NCBI RefSeq assembly: GCF_900142665.1
Contig: NZ_FRBR01000003.1
Span: 124,001-188,000, forward strand
DNA from: Roseovarius pacificus
GTDB lineage: Bacteria; Pseudomonadota; Alphaproteobacteria; Rhodobacterales; Rhodobacteraceae
Direction: 5' to 3'
DNA: 64,000 nt
Below, piece by piece: positions 62,235-64,000 of the stretch; within the stretch, counting starts at the first letter, position 1, and every line of letters starts with the position of its first letter. The notes below the pieces were generated by a model. It ran no database searches, was not told where the DNA came from, and saw only the letters and a list, made by a program, of their open reading frames with translations. The position numbers and the translations under genes were made by a program.

Positions 62235-63623
62235 ATGATGGACGGCAACCTGCAAAACGACATCGAGAAAGTGGTCGAGGCCGACCGCGCCCATGTCTGG
62301 CATCACCTGACCCAGCACAAACCCTTCGAAACCGGCGAGCCGCGCATCATCGTCGAAGGCCGCGGCATGCGCGTCTGGGACCAGCACGGCAAGGAGTTCC
62401 TCGATGCCGTGTCCGGCGGGGTCTGGACGGTGAACGTGGGCTATGGCCGCGAACGCATCGCCAACGCCGTGCGCGACCAGCTGATCAAGCTGAACTATTT
62501 CGCAGGCTCCGCCGGGTCGATCCCCGGCGCGCAGTTCTCGGAAAAACTGATTTCCAGGATGCCGGGCATGAGCCGTGTCTACTATACCAATTCCGGCTCT
62601 GAGGCGAACGAGAAAGCCTTCAAGATGGTCCGCCAGATCGCGCACAAGCGCTATGGCGGCAAAAAGCACAAGATCCTCTACCGCGACCGCGATTATCACG
62701 GCTCGACCATCGGGGCGATGTCCTGCGGCGGCCAGGATGAGCGCAACGTGCAATACGGCCCCTTCGCGGGCGGGTTCGTGCGGGTGCCGCACTGCATGGA
62801 ATACCGCGCGCAATGGGACCTGACCGGCGAAGACTACGGCCAGCGCGCCGCCGACGCCATCGAAGAGGTGATCCTCGCCGAAGGCCCCGATACCGTCGGC
62901 GCGCTCTGCCTCGAACCGGTCACCGCCGGCGGCGGCGTCATCACCCCGCCCGAGGGCTACTGGCCCCGCGTGCAGGAAATCTGCCGCAAATACGATATCC
63001 TGCTGCATATCGACGAGGTCGTCTGCGGCGTGGGCCGCACCGGCACCCACTGGTTCGGCTATCAGCATTACGGGATCGAACCCGATTTCGTGACCATGGC
63101 CAAGGGCGTGGCCAGCGGTTATGCCGCCATCGCCTGCTGCGTCACCAACGAGCGTGTGTTCGAGATGTTCAAGGAAGACATGACCGACCCGCTCGATTAC
63201 TTCCGCGATATCTCGACCTTCGGCGGCTGCACCGCCGGTCCCGCCGCGGCGCTGGAAAACGTGGCCATCATCGAAGAAGAGGGCCTGCTGGAAAACACCA
63301 CCGTGATGGGCGACTACATGCTCGACCAGCTGCGCGCCCTCCAGGACAAGCACAAGGTCATCGGCGATGTGCGCGGCAAGGGGCTGTTCCTCGGGGCCGA
63401 ACTGGTGTCGGACCGCACCAGCCGCGAGCCGGTGCCGGAAAAACAGGCGCAGGCCGTGGTGGCCGAATGCAACGCGGCGGGCGTGATCATCGGCGTGACC
63501 AACCGCTCGGTGCCGGGGTTCAACAATACCCTGTGCTACTCGCCCGCGCTGATCTCCACCAGGGACGATATCGACCAGATCGTCGCGGCGACGGACACGG
63601 CCCTGACCAGGGTGTTCGGCTGA
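62235..63623 (+). CDS. tpa: taurine-pyruvate aminotransferase
   Basis: A 462-residue class III PLP aminotransferase that turns taurine and pyruvate into sulfoacetaldehyde and alanine. Motifs: VYYTNSGSEANEKAFKM near 115, DRDYHGSTIGAMSCGG near 148, DEVVCGVGRTGTHWFGY near 255 and the PLP Lys in DFVTMAKGVASGYA near 290. The ATG at 62235 has GGAG upstream; the long upstream frame covers the promoter region. The divergent transporter and the N-terminal VVEADRAHVWHHLTQHKP favour Tpa over other omega-aminotransferases. Confidence 0.82.
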   Translation: MMDGNLQNDIEKVVEADRAHVWHHLTQHKPFETGEPRIIVEGRGMRVWDQHGKEFLDAVSGGVWTVNVGYGRERIANAVRDQLIKLNYFAGSAGSIPGAQFSEKLISRMPGMSRVYYTNSGSEANEKAFKMVRQIAHKRYGGKKHKILYRDRDYHGSTIGAMSCGGQDERNVQYGPFAGGFVRVPHCMEYRAQWDLTGEDYGQRAADAIEEVILAEGPDTVGALCLEPVTAGGGVITPPEGYWPRVQEICRKYDILLHIDEVVCGVGRTGTHWFGYQHYGIEPDFVTMAKGVASGYAAIACCVTNERVFEMFKEDMTDPLDYFRDISTFGGCTAGPAAALENVAIIEEEGLLENTTVMGDYMLDQLRALQDKHKVIGDVRGKGLFLGAELVSDRTSREPVPEKQAQAVVAECNAAGVIIGVTNRSVPGFNNTLCYSPALISTRDDIDQIVAATDTALTRVFG

Positions 63624-63652
63624 CACGCCGCACACCCATCCTTTCCCCTCCT

Positions 63653-63682
63653 GCCCGGCGCCGTCGCGTGCCGGGCTTTTTT
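63653..63682 (+). terminator. rho-independent terminator after tpa
   Basis: Stem GCCCGGC (63653-63659) with GCCGGGC (63670-63676), then six T. Thirty bases after the tpa stop. Confidence 0.85.
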
Positions 63683-63690
63683 ATGCGGCT

Positions 63691-64000
63691 TTATGCGGTA
63701 AACGGATCGTCCGGGTATCCCACCCCGGCCAGGTACAACCCCTGCGGCGGGCAGACCGGGCCACAGGCCGCACGATCCCGCGCCTCAAGCGCATGTTTCA
63801 CGTCCTCGGGCGCCCAGGCCCCCGCCCCCACGCGCTCCAGCGTGCCGACGAAACTGCGCACCTGGTTGTGCAGGAAGGACCGCGCACGCAGCCGAAACTG
63901 CACCTCCGGCCCGCTGACGCCCTCGACCCGTGCAATCTCCAGCGCGTCCAGCGTCTTGACCGGGCTTCGCGCCTGACAGATCGACGACCGGAAGGTGGTG
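63691..64000 (-). CDS. truA: tRNA pseudouridine synthase A, 3' part
   Basis: The last 102 codons of truA; the gene runs off the right edge. [20 protein letters not shown] and [19 protein letters not shown] are TruA signatures, and the protein ends [15 protein letters not shown]. TruA modifies U38-U40 in tRNA anticodon stems. The catalytic Asp lies outside the window. Confidence 0.9.
   Translation of the reverse strand, partial: TTFRSSICQARSPVKTLDALEIARVEGVSGPEVQFRLRARSFLHNQVRSFVGTLERVGAGAWAPEDVKHALEARDRAACGPVCPPQGLYLAGVGYPDDPFTA

Overview
The window looks like a chromosome segment of a marine alphaproteobacterium of the Rhodobacteraceae (Roseobacter group). It is GC-rich and carries the small aa3 oxidase subunit IV found in that family, a FYDLN-acid (TIGR02300) protein, accA, truA, and a taurine transporter divergent from a taurine-pyruvate aminotransferase gene. 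The flanks (1-1000 and about 52.1-64 kb) look like core genome. The middle is a chain of accessory catabolic blocks rich in transporters.

Block 1 (1.9-12.5 kb): a LIV-type ABC importer, a DUF2848 protein, a GntR regulator, and a five-gene operon marR - flavin reductase - HpaB-type FADH2 monooxygenase - cupin - amidase. Near-identical palindromes (TGTGATATAT[C/T]ACA) lie in the divergent transporter/DUF2848 promoter and in front of marR, so the three transcription units probably form one regulon. The substrate is unknown, plausibly an amide or N-heteroaromatic/phenolic compound.

Block 2 (12.7-17.15 kb) is the most unusual part. It holds an HPr-kinase-like protein fused to a PqqD-like domain, a 98-residue Tat-targeted Gly/Ser-repeat protein, and a subtilisin-like protease that starts with the same kind of leader and Gly/Ser tract. 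Divergent to these are an ECF sigma factor and its membrane anti-sigma. The two divergent promoters share one motif (GGAATAAT-N13-CGTTATA), which ties all five genes to the sigma factor. I propose an ECF-controlled pathway that modifies, exports and processes a Ser/Gly-rich peptide.

Block 3 (17.4-51.1 kb) is a large catabolic island. A leftward operon encodes MaoC-like, SDR, crotonase, amidase, luciferase-like monooxygenase (LLM), CoA ligase and RibB proteins. A rightward operon encodes NTF2-like, fused acyl-CoA dehydrogenase, flavin reductase, aldehyde dehydrogenase, thiolase-like and DUF35 proteins. Further units are an isolated cupin, TcuA/TcuB, an FCD-type GntR regulator, a TRAP transporter, an amino-acid-type ABC importer with two solute-binding proteins, two NtaA-type FMN monooxygenases, another flavin reductase and a second TRAP transporter. 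A GTATAC-centred operator (TTTG[T/C]ATACA) lies before nearly every unit and, in variant form, before the gntR gene, so the island looks like one regulon. Three FMN-dependent monooxygenases, two flavin reductases and RibB imply a high FMN demand. The substrate cannot be read from sequence.

Block 4 (52.1-64 kb): tRNA-Ala(GGC) marks the island edge. It is followed by FYDLN protein, a YgjP-like metallopeptidase, GntR, a frameshifted Na+/H+ antiporter, accA, a small secreted protein, a racemase-like protein, LysE with a divergent Lrp regulator, tauCBA, tpa, and the 3' end of truA at the right edge. No rRNA, CRISPR array, intact insertion sequence or phage was seen.
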